Part shown: piece by piece, positions 43,916 through 52,027 of the stretch
How positions within the stretch are numbered: the stretch's first letter is position 1
Layout of the letters: each line of letters starts with the position of its first letter
From: Variovorax sp. V213
Lineage (GTDB): Bacteria > Pseudomonadota > Gammaproteobacteria > Burkholderiales > Burkholderiaceae_C
Assembly (NCBI RefSeq): GCF_041154455.1
Contig: NZ_AP028665.1
Span: 558,001 to 622,000 of the forward strand
DNA: 64,000 nucleotides
Direction: 5' to 3'
The notes under the pieces: generated by a model
The model's database searches: none
What the model was told of the DNA's origin: nothing
What the model saw: the letters and a program-made list of their open reading frames with translations, nothing else
Made by a program: the position numbers and the translations under genes

Positions 43916-43946
43916 AGCACCTCATGCCTGTACGGAGCAGCCAATC

Positions 43947-45281
43947 ATGAACAGCGCCGTGCAGAAGCACCGCGTCGTCATCGTGGGCGGCGGGGCCGGC
44001 GGCCTCGAGCTGGCTACGCGCCTGGGCGACACGCTGGGCAAGCGGGGCCGTGCGGACATCACGCTGATCGACAAGAACCGCACGCATGTCTGGAAGCCCA
44101 AGCTGCACGAGATCGCCGCGAGCAGCATGGACCTGAGCGCGCACGAAGTGGACTACCTCGCGCAGGCGCACTGGCACCGCTTCCGGTTCCGGCTCGGAGA
44201 ACTCACCGGCATCGACCGCGAGCGGCGCGAGGTGCAGGTGGCGCCCTACATGGACGACGAGGGCCGGCTGGTCACGCCGGCGCGCGCCTTCGGCTACGAC
44301 ACGCTGGTGATTGCCGTCGGCAGCCTCAGCAACGACTTCGGCACGCCCGGCGTGCGCGAGCATGCGCTGCGGCTCGAATCGAAGGCGGACGCGCAGCGCT
44401 TCCACCAGCGCATGGTCAATGCCTGCATCCGCGCGCACGCGCAGACCACACCGCTGCGCCCCGAGCAGCTGCACGTGGCCATCATCGGCGCGGGCGCCAC
44501 GGGCGTGGAGCTGGCGGCCGAGCTGCACCGCACCACGCGCGAAGTGGTCGCCTACGGGCTGGATCGCGTGGACGCCGAGAAGGACATCCAGGTCAGCGTG
44601 ATCGAAGCCGCCGACCGCGTACTGCCCGCGCTGCCCCCGCGCATGTCGGCCGCGACCGAGGCGCTGCTGCTCAAGCTGGGCGTGGACGTGCACACCTCTG
44701 CCAAGGTGGCCGAGGTGCTGCCCGAGGGCGTGCGCCTGGCCGATGGCCGCGTGCTGCCGGCCGAGCTGGTGGTGTGGGCCGCGGGGGTGAAGGCGGCCGA
44801 TTTCATGAAGGACATCGCGGGGCTGGAAACCAACCGCAGCAACCAGCTCGCGGTGCTGCCGACGTTGCAGACCACGCGCGACGCCGACGTCTTCGCCATT
44901 GGCGACTGTGCCGCCTGCGACTGGCCCGAGGCCAACGGTGGCAAGGGCGGGCTGGTGCCGCCGCGCGCGCAGGCGGCGCACCAGCAGGCCTCGCATGTCG
45001 CGGCGCAGATTCGCCGGCGCATGGGCGGAAAGGCGCTCGAGCCCTACCGCTACCGCGATTTCGGCTCGCTGGTATCGCTCGGCGAGTTCAGCACCGTCGG
45101 CAACATGATGGGTGGCCTGATCGGCGGGAACCTGATGATCGAAGGGCTGTTCGCCCGGCTCATGTACGTGTCGCTCTACAAGATGCACGAGCTGGCGCTG
45201 CACGGCGTCGTCAAGGTCTCGCTCGACACGCTCGCGCGCCTCATCACGCGGCGCACCGAACCCCACGTCAAGCTGCATTGA
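43947..45281 (+). CDS. type II NADH:quinone oxidoreductase
   Basis: This is a 444-residue flavoprotein with the FAD site VVIVGGGAGGLELATRLG at the start, NADH site VAIIGAGATGVELAAELH near residue 180, FAIGDCAAC near 315, and a C-terminal amphipathic membrane anchor (MMGGLIGGNLMIEGLFARLMYVSLYKMHEL). It passes electrons from NADH to quinone without pumping protons. It would relieve NADH load from malate and pyruvate oxidation by the neighbours. Start ATG is 31 bases after dctA. Confidence 0.88.
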   Translation: MNSAVQKHRVVIVGGGAGGLELATRLGDTLGKRGRADITLIDKNRTHVWKPKLHEIAASSMDLSAHEVDYLAQAHWHRFRFRLGELTGIDRERREVQVAPYMDDEGRLVTPARAFGYDTLVIAVGSLSNDFGTPGVREHALRLESKADAQRFHQRMVNACIRAHAQTTPLRPEQLHVAIIGAGATGVELAAELHRTTREVVAYGLDRVDAEKDIQVSVIEAADRVLPALPPRMSAATEALLLKLGVDVHTSAKVAEVLPEGVRLADGRVLPAELVVWAAGVKAADFMKDIAGLETNRSNQLAVLPTLQTTRDADVFAIGDCAACDWPEANGGKGGLVPPRAQAAHQQASHVAAQIRRRMGGKALEPYRYRDFGSLVSLGEFSTVGNMMGGLIGGNLMIEGLFARLMYVSLYKMHELALHGVVKVSLDTLARLITRRTEPHVKLH

Positions 45282-45335
45282 GCAGTTCAATGCAATGACT
45301 CGACCTTCTTTCGCATCAACCTCAAGGAGACTCTC

Positions 45336-46520
45336 ATGTCAGACGATATCGTGATCGTGGCCGCGCAACGCACAGCGGTCGGCAAGTTCGGCGGCGCACT
45401 CGCCGGCACGGCCGCACCCGAGCTGGGCGCGCATGTGGTGAAGGGCCTGCTCGAGAAGGCCGGCGTGCCGGGCGATGCGGTGTCCGAGGTGATCATGGGC
45501 CAGGTGCTCGCGGCCGGCGCGGGGCAGAACCCGGCGCGCCAGACGGTCATCAAGGCGGGCCTGCCGATCGGCGTGCCGGGCCTCACCATCAACAAGGTCT
45601 GCGGCTCGGGCCTGAAGGCCGTGATGCTGGCGGCGCAAGCCGTGAAGTGCGGCGACGCCGAGATCGTGGTGGCCGGCGGCCAGGAGAACATGAGCGCCGC
45701 GCCGCACGTGCTGCCCAACTCGCGCAACGGCCAGCGCATGGGCGACTGGAAGCTGGCCGACACCATGATCGTGGACGGCCTGTGGGACGTCTACAACCAG
45801 TACCACATGGGCACCACGGCCGAGAACGTGGCAAAGAAGTACGGCATCACGCGCGAGATGCAGGACGCACTCGCGCTCGCCTCGCAGCAGAAGGCCGCGG
45901 CCGCGCAGGACGCGGGGCGCTTCAACGACGAGATTCTTCCGTTCAGCATCGCGCAGAAGAAGGGCGACCCCATCGTCTTCGCAGCCGACGAGTTCGTGAA
46001 CCGCAAGACCAATGCCGACGCACTGGCCGGCCTGCGCCCCGCGTTCGACAAGACGGGCTCGGTGACGGCGGGCAATGCCTCGGGCCTGAACGATGGCGCG
46101 GCCGCGGTTCTGGTGATGTCGGCCTCGCGCGCCGCGGCGCTCGGCCTGCAGCCGCTGGCGGTGATCCGCGCCTATGCGAGCGCGGGCCTCGACCCGTCGC
46201 TCATGGGCATGGGCCCGGTGCCCGCCTCGCAGCTGGCACTGAAGAAGGCCGGCTGGAAGGCGCAGGACCTCGACCTGATGGAAATCAACGAAGCCTTCGC
46301 GGCGCAGGCCTGCGCGGTCAACCGCGAGATGGATTGGGACACGAGCCGCATCAACGTGAACGGCGGTGCCATTGCCATCGGCCACCCCATCGGCGCCTCG
46401 GGCTGCCGCGTGCTGGTGACGCTGCTGCACGAGATGCGCCGCCGCGGCGCCAACAAGGGCCTGGCCTCGCTGTGCATCGGCGGCGGCATGGGCGTGGCCC
46501 TGGCTGTCGAACGGGCTTGA
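45336..46520 (+). CDS. phaA: acetyl-CoA C-acetyltransferase
   Basis: This is a 394-residue thiolase with the acyl-accepting Cys in NKVCGSGLKAVMLAAQ near residue 89, and the active His and Cys in GGAIAIGHPIGASGCRVL and LCIGGGMGVAL. It condenses two acetyl-CoA to acetoacetyl-CoA, the first step to polyhydroxybutyrate. AAGGAGA precedes the ATG. phaB follows after a repeat element. No phaC synthase is in the window. Confidence 0.93.
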   Translation: MSDDIVIVAAQRTAVGKFGGALAGTAAPELGAHVVKGLLEKAGVPGDAVSEVIMGQVLAAGAGQNPARQTVIKAGLPIGVPGLTINKVCGSGLKAVMLAAQAVKCGDAEIVVAGGQENMSAAPHVLPNSRNGQRMGDWKLADTMIVDGLWDVYNQYHMGTTAENVAKKYGITREMQDALALASQQKAAAAQDAGRFNDEILPFSIAQKKGDPIVFAADEFVNRKTNADALAGLRPAFDKTGSVTAGNASGLNDGAAAVLVMSASRAAALGLQPLAVIRAYASAGLDPSLMGMGPVPASQLALKKAGWKAQDLDLMEINEAFAAQACAVNREMDWDTSRINVNGGAIAIGHPIGASGCRVLVTLLHEMRRRGANKGLASLCIGGGMGVALAVERA

Positions 46521-46529
46521 CGCCCACCC

Positions 46530-46602
46530 CCGAAGCGCCTTCGGCGCCTCCCCCTCAAGGGGGCGCCACCAGCGGCCCGGCAAAGCCGGTTCCGCGGTGG
46601 CC
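46530..46602. repeat. GC-rich intergenic hairpin repeat
   Basis: This stretch folds into three successive hairpins: GCGCC-TTC-GGCGC, CCCCCT-CA-AGGGGG (46550-46563) and CCACC...GGTGG with internal CCGGC/GCCGG. Elements of this composition are dispersed in Comamonadaceae genomes as intergenic repeats. It separates phaA from phaB and may act as a transcript stabiliser or partial terminator. A related hairpin occurs at 58853-58883. Confidence 0.6.
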
Positions 46603-46641
46603 CTCGACGAGATCCAACGAAGTTTCAACAAGGAGCACTGA

Positions 46642-47388
46642 ATGAACAAGCAACGCGTGGTACTGGTGACGGGCGGCATGGGCGGCCTGGGCGAGACGAT
46701 CTCCACCAAGATGGTCGATGCGGGCTACAAGCTCGCGGTGACCTATTCGCCGGGCAACAAGTCGCATGCGGAGTGGGTCGCGCAGATGGCGTCGCGCGGC
46801 TACCAGATCCTGGCCGTGCCCTGCGACGTGGCCGACTACGACTCCTGCGCACAAGCCGTGCGCCAGGTCGAGGAAGCCCTCGGCCCGGTCGACGTGCTGG
46901 TCAACAACGCCGGCATCACGCGCGACATGACCTTCAAGAAGATGGACCAGATCAACTGGAACGCCGTGCTGCGCACCAACCTCGACAGCCTGTTCAACAT
47001 GAGCAAGCAGGTGGCCGACGGGATGGTGGACCGGGGCTGGGGCCGCATCATCAACGTGTCGTCGGTGAACGGCTCGAAGGGCGCGTTCGGCCAGACCAAC
47101 TACTCGGCTGCCAAGGCCGGCGTGCACGGCTTCACCAAGGCGCTGGCGCTCGAGGTGGCAAAGAAGGGCGTGACGGTCAACACCATCTCGCCCGGCTACA
47201 TCGGCACCAAGATGGTCACGGCCATTCCGAAGGAAGTTCTCGACAGCAAGATCCTGCCGCACATCCCCGTGGGGCGCCTGGGCAAGCCCGAAGAAGTGGC
47301 AGGCCTGATCATCTACCTGGCCTCGGAAGAGGCGGCGTTCGTGACCGGCGCCAACATTGCGATCAACGGCGGCCAGCACATGCAATGA
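46642..47388 (+). CDS. phaB: acetoacetyl-CoA reductase
   Basis: This is a 248-residue SDR with NADPH motif TGGMGGLGE, NNAGITRDMTFKKMD, and the catalytic Ser/Tyr/Lys set in NVSSVNG and YSAAKAG. It matches PhaB closely in length and motifs. It reduces acetoacetyl-CoA to (R)-3-hydroxybutyryl-CoA. AAGGAG lies upstream of the ATG. It follows phaA and precedes a phasin-like gene by ten bases. Confidence 0.94.
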   Translation: MNKQRVVLVTGGMGGLGETISTKMVDAGYKLAVTYSPGNKSHAEWVAQMASRGYQILAVPCDVADYDSCAQAVRQVEEALGPVDVLVNNAGITRDMTFKKMDQINWNAVLRTNLDSLFNMSKQVADGMVDRGWGRIINVSSVNGSKGAFGQTNYSAAKAGVHGFTKALALEVAKKGVTVNTISPGYIGTKMVTAIPKEVLDSKILPHIPVGRLGKPEEVAGLIIYLASEEAAFVTGANIAINGGQHMQ

Positions 47389-47398
47389 ACGGACGGCC

Positions 47399-48052
47399 AT
47401 GATCCTCAAAAACGGCATCGATCAGGTCGCACTGATCAACAAGTTCACCGACGCCTCCGCCAAGCAGGGCGAAGCCATCCGCAAGGCCGTGCACGAGGCC
47501 ACGCTCAAGGCGCTGCAGGGCCGCGAGCTCACGCTCGCGAACATCCGGCAGGTGCTGGGCACGGTCACCAAGGCAGCCTCGACCGGCGTCGAGGGAAGCA
47601 AGCTGCCCGCGCCCGACGTGGAGGCCCTGCTGGCCAAGGCCTTCGCCGGCATGGATGGCGCGCTGGAACAGGCGGTGCTGGCCAACCAGCGTGCGCTGCA
47701 GCAGCTGGTCGACCAGGGGGTGAGCCTGCGCGAGACGCAGCTCAAGAAGGCACTCGCCGACATCGAGAAGATGGAAGACACGCTGTTTGCCAGCGTGCGC
47801 AAGGCGGCGCCGGCCGACGGCCCCTGGAGCGCCGTGTTCCAGGCGGCGCAGGGCAAGGGCACGGGCACCGGCGCGCGCGCCACCGCGGCGCTCGAACAGC
47901 TCATGGAAGACACGCACAGGAACCTGCGCGACGGCCGTGCGCTGAGCCTGCGCGCCTCGCAGGCGATGCTCGACAGCTACGCAACGCTGGTGAGCGGCGT
48001 GCTGATCGGCATGTCCGAAGCCCTGAAGCAGGGCGGGGCGGCGAAGCGATGA
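47399..48052 (+). CDS. DUF6781-type / phasin-like helical protein
   Basis: This 217-residue, almost all-helical protein has long Ala/Leu/Gln heptad-like stretches (EALLAKAFAGMDGALEQAVLANQRALQQLVDQ, ETQLKKALADIEKMEDTLFA). There is no signal peptide and no catalytic motif. Phasins, which coat PHB granules, have this build. The gene follows phaB directly, so a granule or PHB role is plausible. It is not a standard PhaP-family match that I can confirm. The ATG at 47399 lies 10 bases after the phaB stop. Confidence 0.65.
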   Translation: MILKNGIDQVALINKFTDASAKQGEAIRKAVHEATLKALQGRELTLANIRQVLGTVTKAASTGVEGSKLPAPDVEALLAKAFAGMDGALEQAVLANQRALQQLVDQGVSLRETQLKKALADIEKMEDTLFASVRKAAPADGPWSAVFQAAQGKGTGTGARATAALEQLMEDTHRNLRDGRALSLRASQAMLDSYATLVSGVLIGMSEALKQGGAAKR

Positions 48053-48098
48053 CCTGGGCCGGCGGCGGCCGCGCCGCCACCGGCCTGAAAGGAGCCCG

Positions 48099-48584
48099 AT
48101 GGACGCCCTGATCCTCGCCCGCATGCAGTTCGCGGCCAACATCACCTTTCGCATCCTGTTTTCCACGATCAGCATCGCGCTGGGCGTGGTGAGCGGCATC
48201 ACCATGAACTTCCAGTTCGGCACCACGCTGTCGGCCTTCTGGATTCTTGCGCTCAACTCGTGGATGCAGACGCCCGCGGGCCATGAGATCGTGGACGGCG
48301 AGTTCCACGTGGCGAGCTGGTTGGAGGTGATCTTCAATCCCTCGTTCCCGTCCCGTTTCGCGCACATGCTGCTGGCCTCGGCGCTGACCTGCGCGTTCCT
48401 GCTGACCGGCCTGTCGGCCTGGCAGGTGATCGGCCAGCTCACGATCTGGCAGGCGGCCAGCAGCGCGCCGGCGCTCAAGGTGATCCTGGTCGGCGTGTGC
48501 ATCTCGGTGCCGGCCATCGTGGGCTACTCCGTGTTCTCGTATCGGGTCTTCCGCGGCAAGACCGGCGAACTGCGCTATGCCTGA
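48099..48584 (+). pseudogene. chimeric cytochrome bd oxidase remnant (CydA'-'CydB)
   Basis: This 161-codon intact frame has its own ribosome site (AAAGGAG). Residues 1-29 match the CydA N-terminus, 30-42 (VVSGITMNFQFGT) a later CydA segment, 43-109 (TLSAFWILALNSWMQTPAGHE ... HMLLASALTCAFLL) another. Residues 110-161 (LTIWQAASSAPALKVILVG ... YRVFRGKTGELRY) match the CydB C-terminus. Normal CydA and CydB have about 520 and 380 residues. The N-terminal haem-ligand His is Arg-18 here; the second His (residue 89) remains, and the quinol loop and other ligands are gone. It cannot be a working oxidase. All three junctions are in frame. Confidence 0.85.
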
Positions 48585-48675
48585 GCAGACACTGGGCCTG
48601 GCTGAAACCGCCCCTGACACCCGGCACCGGGCAGCCACTGATGCGGCCTTCGCGGCCTTGTGCAATAACGGGTTC

Positions 48676-50511
48676 ATGATTTCACGGGAGCCGACCGGGC
48701 GCTTCGACTTGCCTTCTCACGCCCATGGGCGGTGGCGCAGCCTGCCGCGCTGGTTCGGTGCGCTGGCGCTGGTGGCACTGGCCGCCATCGCCGGCCATCA
48801 CTTCGCCATGCAGAACGGCCTGGCGCGGCTGCGCGAGGCGGCCGACCACCGGCTCGACATGCTGGCGACCGGGCTCGACGCCGACCTGGCCCGCTTCGAG
48901 TATCTGCCGGCGCTGCTGGAGATGACCCCGATCGTCCCGGCGCTGCTGCGCGCGCCGTCGGATGGGTCGCTGCGCGATGCGGTCAACCGCTATCTCGATG
49001 GCGTCAACGCCGCCGCCGGTGCGGAGATGCTCTACGTGCTCGACGCCGCAGGCACTTCGCTGGCGGCTTCCGACTGGGACCGGGCCGGCACCACCGTCGG
49101 CCAGGACCTGTCGTTCCGGCCCTATGTGATCGATGCGCTGGGCCAGGGCAAGGGACGCTTCTACGGCGTCGGCATCACATCCCGCAAGCCCGGCTACTAC
49201 CTCTCGTATGCCCTGCGCCGCGACCAGCCCGTGCGCGGCGTGGTGGCCGTCAAGGTCAATCTCGAGGAGTCCGAGCGCGCCTGGCGCATGCTGCCGGGCA
49301 ACGTGGCGCTGATCGACCAGCGCGGCGTGGTGATCCTCGCCACCCGCGAAGACCTGAAGTTCCGGCCGGTACTGCCCCTGGACGCCTCGCAGCGGGCCGA
49401 AGTGCTGCGCTCGCGTCCCTATGGCGAGGCCGGCCTGCAGCCGCTGCAATGGACGCTGAAGGAAGCACTGGCGCGCGACGTGCAGGTCGTCTCGCTGGAA
49501 GGCGTGGACCAGCTCGCCTCGAAGCGCTCGCTGCGCGGTGCGCCGTGGCAGCTGATGGCGCTCGACGACCTGGCGCCGGTGCGCGTGGGCGCGCGCAATG
49601 CGGCCATCACCGCGAGCCTGGCGATGGCGGTGCTGCTGCTGCTCGCCGTCACGCTGTGGCAGCGCCGCCGGGCCGTGCGGCAGAAGCTGGCCAACCAGGC
49701 CGCGCTGCAGGCGGCGCACGACTCCCTCGAATCGACCGTGGCGGCGCGCACCGCGCAGCTGCGCGCCGCGCAGGGCGAACTGGTGCATGCCGGAAAGATG
49801 GCGGCGCTGGGCCAGATGTCGGCCGGTGTGGTGCACGAGCTGAACCAGCCGCTCACGGCGATGCGCACTCTCTCCGAAAGCGCCGCCATCCTGCTCGACA
49901 AGAGCCGCTTCGACGACGTGCGAGGCAACCTGCAGCGCATTCGCGGCATGGTCGACCGCCTGGCACGCCTGACCTCGCAGCTCAAGACCTTCGCGCACAA
50001 GAGCGAGCTGCCGCTCGCGCCGGTGCCGATGGCGCAGGCCGTGGCCGACGCGCAGGCCATCGTCGCCGAAGCCTCGAAGAAAAACGGCGTCGCCATCGAG
50101 GTCGACGTGCAGCCCGCCACCGTGAGCGTCATGGCCGAGGAGGCCGCGCTGGGCAGCGTGCTCGTCAACCTGATGCGCAACGCCATCGACGCCATGCAGG
50201 CATCGCCGCGGCGCACGCTGCGCCTGGAGGTTCGGCCGCAGGACGGCCGCGTGATCCTGCGCGTGAGCGACACCGGTCCCGGCATTCCGCCCGACATCCT
50301 GCCGCACCTGTTCGAGCCCTTCGTCACCAGCAAGCCGGCGGGCACCGGGCTGGGCCTGGGCCTCGTGATCTCGGCACAATTGGTGCGAGCCATGGACGGC
50401 ACGCTGCGCGCCGCCAACCGGGCGGAGGGCGGCGCCTGCTTCGTCGCCGACCTGCCGGCCGCCGTCCAGACCATCCTTATTTCCACCCCCACAGGAGTGA
50501 TCAACAAGTGA
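48676..50511 (+). CDS. dctB: C4-dicarboxylate sensor histidine kinase
   Basis: This is a 611-residue membrane kinase. TM1 lies near residues 22-40, a periplasmic dCache domain runs from about 45 to 300 (SFRPYVIDALGQGKGRFYGVGITSRKPGYYLSY is its ligand-side strand set), TM2 is near 310-330, and a coiled coil follows. The H-box is ALGQMSAGVVHELNQPLTAMRTLSE and the ATPase has NLMRNAIDAM and DTGPGI plus GTGLGLGL. Build and size match DctB. A longer start at 48577 would overlap the preceding remnant. It is coupled to the response regulator by a GTGA overlap. Confidence 0.9.
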   Translation: MISREPTGRFDLPSHAHGRWRSLPRWFGALALVALAAIAGHHFAMQNGLARLREAADHRLDMLATGLDADLARFEYLPALLEMTPIVPALLRAPSDGSLRDAVNRYLDGVNAAAGAEMLYVLDAAGTSLAASDWDRAGTTVGQDLSFRPYVIDALGQGKGRFYGVGITSRKPGYYLSYALRRDQPVRGVVAVKVNLEESERAWRMLPGNVALIDQRGVVILATREDLKFRPVLPLDASQRAEVLRSRPYGEAGLQPLQWTLKEALARDVQVVSLEGVDQLASKRSLRGAPWQLMALDDLAPVRVGARNAAITASLAMAVLLLLAVTLWQRRRAVRQKLANQAALQAAHDSLESTVAARTAQLRAAQGELVHAGKMAALGQMSAGVVHELNQPLTAMRTLSESAAILLDKSRFDDVRGNLQRIRGMVDRLARLTSQLKTFAHKSELPLAPVPMAQAVADAQAIVAEASKKNGVAIEVDVQPATVSVMAEEAALGSVLVNLMRNAIDAMQASPRRTLRLEVRPQDGRVILRVSDTGPGIPPDILPHLFEPFVTSKPAGTGLGLGLVISAQLVRAMDGTLRAANRAEGGACFVADLPAAVQTILISTPTGVINK

Positions 50512-51872
50512 GTGAAGCCCCTGCCATCCGGGTGCTGCTGGTCGAGGACGACGAAGACGTCCGCCTCAGCACGACCCAGGTGCTGACCCTGGCCGGTTTC
50601 GAGGTCGAAGCCTTCGCGAGCGCCGAACGCGCGCGCGCCCACATCAGCTTTGGCGTGCCGGCCATCGTGGTCTGCGACGTGCGCCTGCCGGGCCTGAGCG
50701 GTACCGAATGGCTGCTCGAACTCCACAACACCGATGCCGAGCTGCCTGTGATCCTGGTCACCGGCCACGGCCATATCGCCATGGCGGTGCAGGCCATGCG
50801 CGAGGGCGCCTACGACTTCATCGAGAAGCCTTTCAGCTCCGAGCGGCTGGTGGCCATCGTGCGCCACGCCATCGAGCGCCGGCAGCTCACGCTGCAGGTG
50901 CGCGCGCTGCGTGACGCGCTGGAAAACTGGCACGGCATCCAGGCAGTGCTGATCGGCCGCTCCGCGCAGATGCAGCAGGTGCGCCGCACCGTGATGACCT
51001 TGGCCGAGACCTCGGCCGACGTGCTGATCTATGGCGAAACCGGGACCGGCAAGGAACTCGTCGCCCGCTGCCTGCACGAGCACGGCGAGCGCCGCCGCCA
51101 GCACTTCGTGCCGCTCAACTGCGGCGGCCTGCCCGAGGCCCTGGCCGAGAGCGAGTTGTTCGGCCACGAGGCCGGCGCCTTCACCAGTGCCAACCGCGTG
51201 CGCGTGGGCAAGTTCGAATACGCCAACGGCGGCACGCTTTTTCTCGACGAGATCGAGAGCATGCCGATGGCGGTGCAGATCAAGCTGCTGCGTGCACTGC
51301 AGGAGCGCTCCATCGAGCGAATCGGCTCCAACAAGGCCATTCCCTTCGACTGCCGCGTGGTGGCCGCGAGCAAGGACGACCTGAAGGACATGAGCGACCG
51401 CCAGAAGTTCAGGGCCGACCTGTACTACCGGCTCGGCGTCGCCTTCATCGAGCTGCCGCCGCTGCGCGAACGGCGCGAGGACATCCCCCTGCTGTTCGAG
51501 CATTTCACGCTGCTGGCGGCCGCGCGCTACGAGCGCGCCGCCCCGATCCCGAGCAGTGCGCAGGTCGCCGACCTGATGGCCTATGCCTGGCCGGGCAACG
51601 TGCGCGAGTTGCGCAACGTGGCCGACCGCTTCGTGCTCGGCCTCTTGGGCGAGCGCCTGACGCAGGTGCGCGGCAACGGCGATGACACGCCCGCCCTGCC
51701 GCGCGGACTGCCGCAGCAAGTGGAGTCCTTCGAGCGGGCGGTGATCGTCGAGACGCTGCGCAAGCACCAGGGCGACCAGCCGGCCACCGCCAGCGCGCTG
51801 TCGATTGCGCGGCAGACGCTGCACGACAAGCTGCGCAAGCTCGGCATCGCGGCGGACGAGTTCAAGTCCTAG
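50508..51872 (+). CDS. dctD: sigma-54 response regulator for C4-dicarboxylates
   Basis: This is a 454-residue NtrC-class regulator: receiver domain (VLLVEDDEDVRL, phospho-Asp in VVCDVRLPGL, Lys in FIEKPFSS), AAA+ domain with Walker A GETGTGKE and Walker B GGTLFLDEIE, and a C-terminal Fis HTH (PATASALSIARQTLHDKLRKLG). The sigma-54 contact loop is GAFTSA at residues 223-228 instead of GAFTGA. It starts with GTG inside the dctB stop, with AGGAG upstream. It should activate dctA with sigma-54. Confidence 0.9.
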   Translation: MSEAPAIRVLLVEDDEDVRLSTTQVLTLAGFEVEAFASAERARAHISFGVPAIVVCDVRLPGLSGTEWLLELHNTDAELPVILVTGHGHIAMAVQAMREGAYDFIEKPFSSERLVAIVRHAIERRQLTLQVRALRDALENWHGIQAVLIGRSAQMQQVRRTVMTLAETSADVLIYGETGTGKELVARCLHEHGERRRQHFVPLNCGGLPEALAESELFGHEAGAFTSANRVRVGKFEYANGGTLFLDEIESMPMAVQIKLLRALQERSIERIGSNKAIPFDCRVVAASKDDLKDMSDRQKFRADLYYRLGVAFIELPPLRERREDIPLLFEHFTLLAAARYERAAPIPSSAQVADLMAYAWPGNVRELRNVADRFVLGLLGERLTQVRGNGDDTPALPRGLPQQVESFERAVIVETLRKHQGDQPATASALSIARQTLHDKLRKLGIAADEFKS

Positions 51873-52027
51873 GGATTGGGCGCTGCCAGCCCGCCGGCGC
51901 CAGGCCGGCAGCGCAATCCGCTTGCATCGGCACGGCCAATCCCGTACGCTGGCCCAACGTCCACGCGCAGTACCCGAGCCCTTGCGGGCCGCCGGGCGGG
52001 CCTTGCGGACGCCAAGGAGACCATGCC

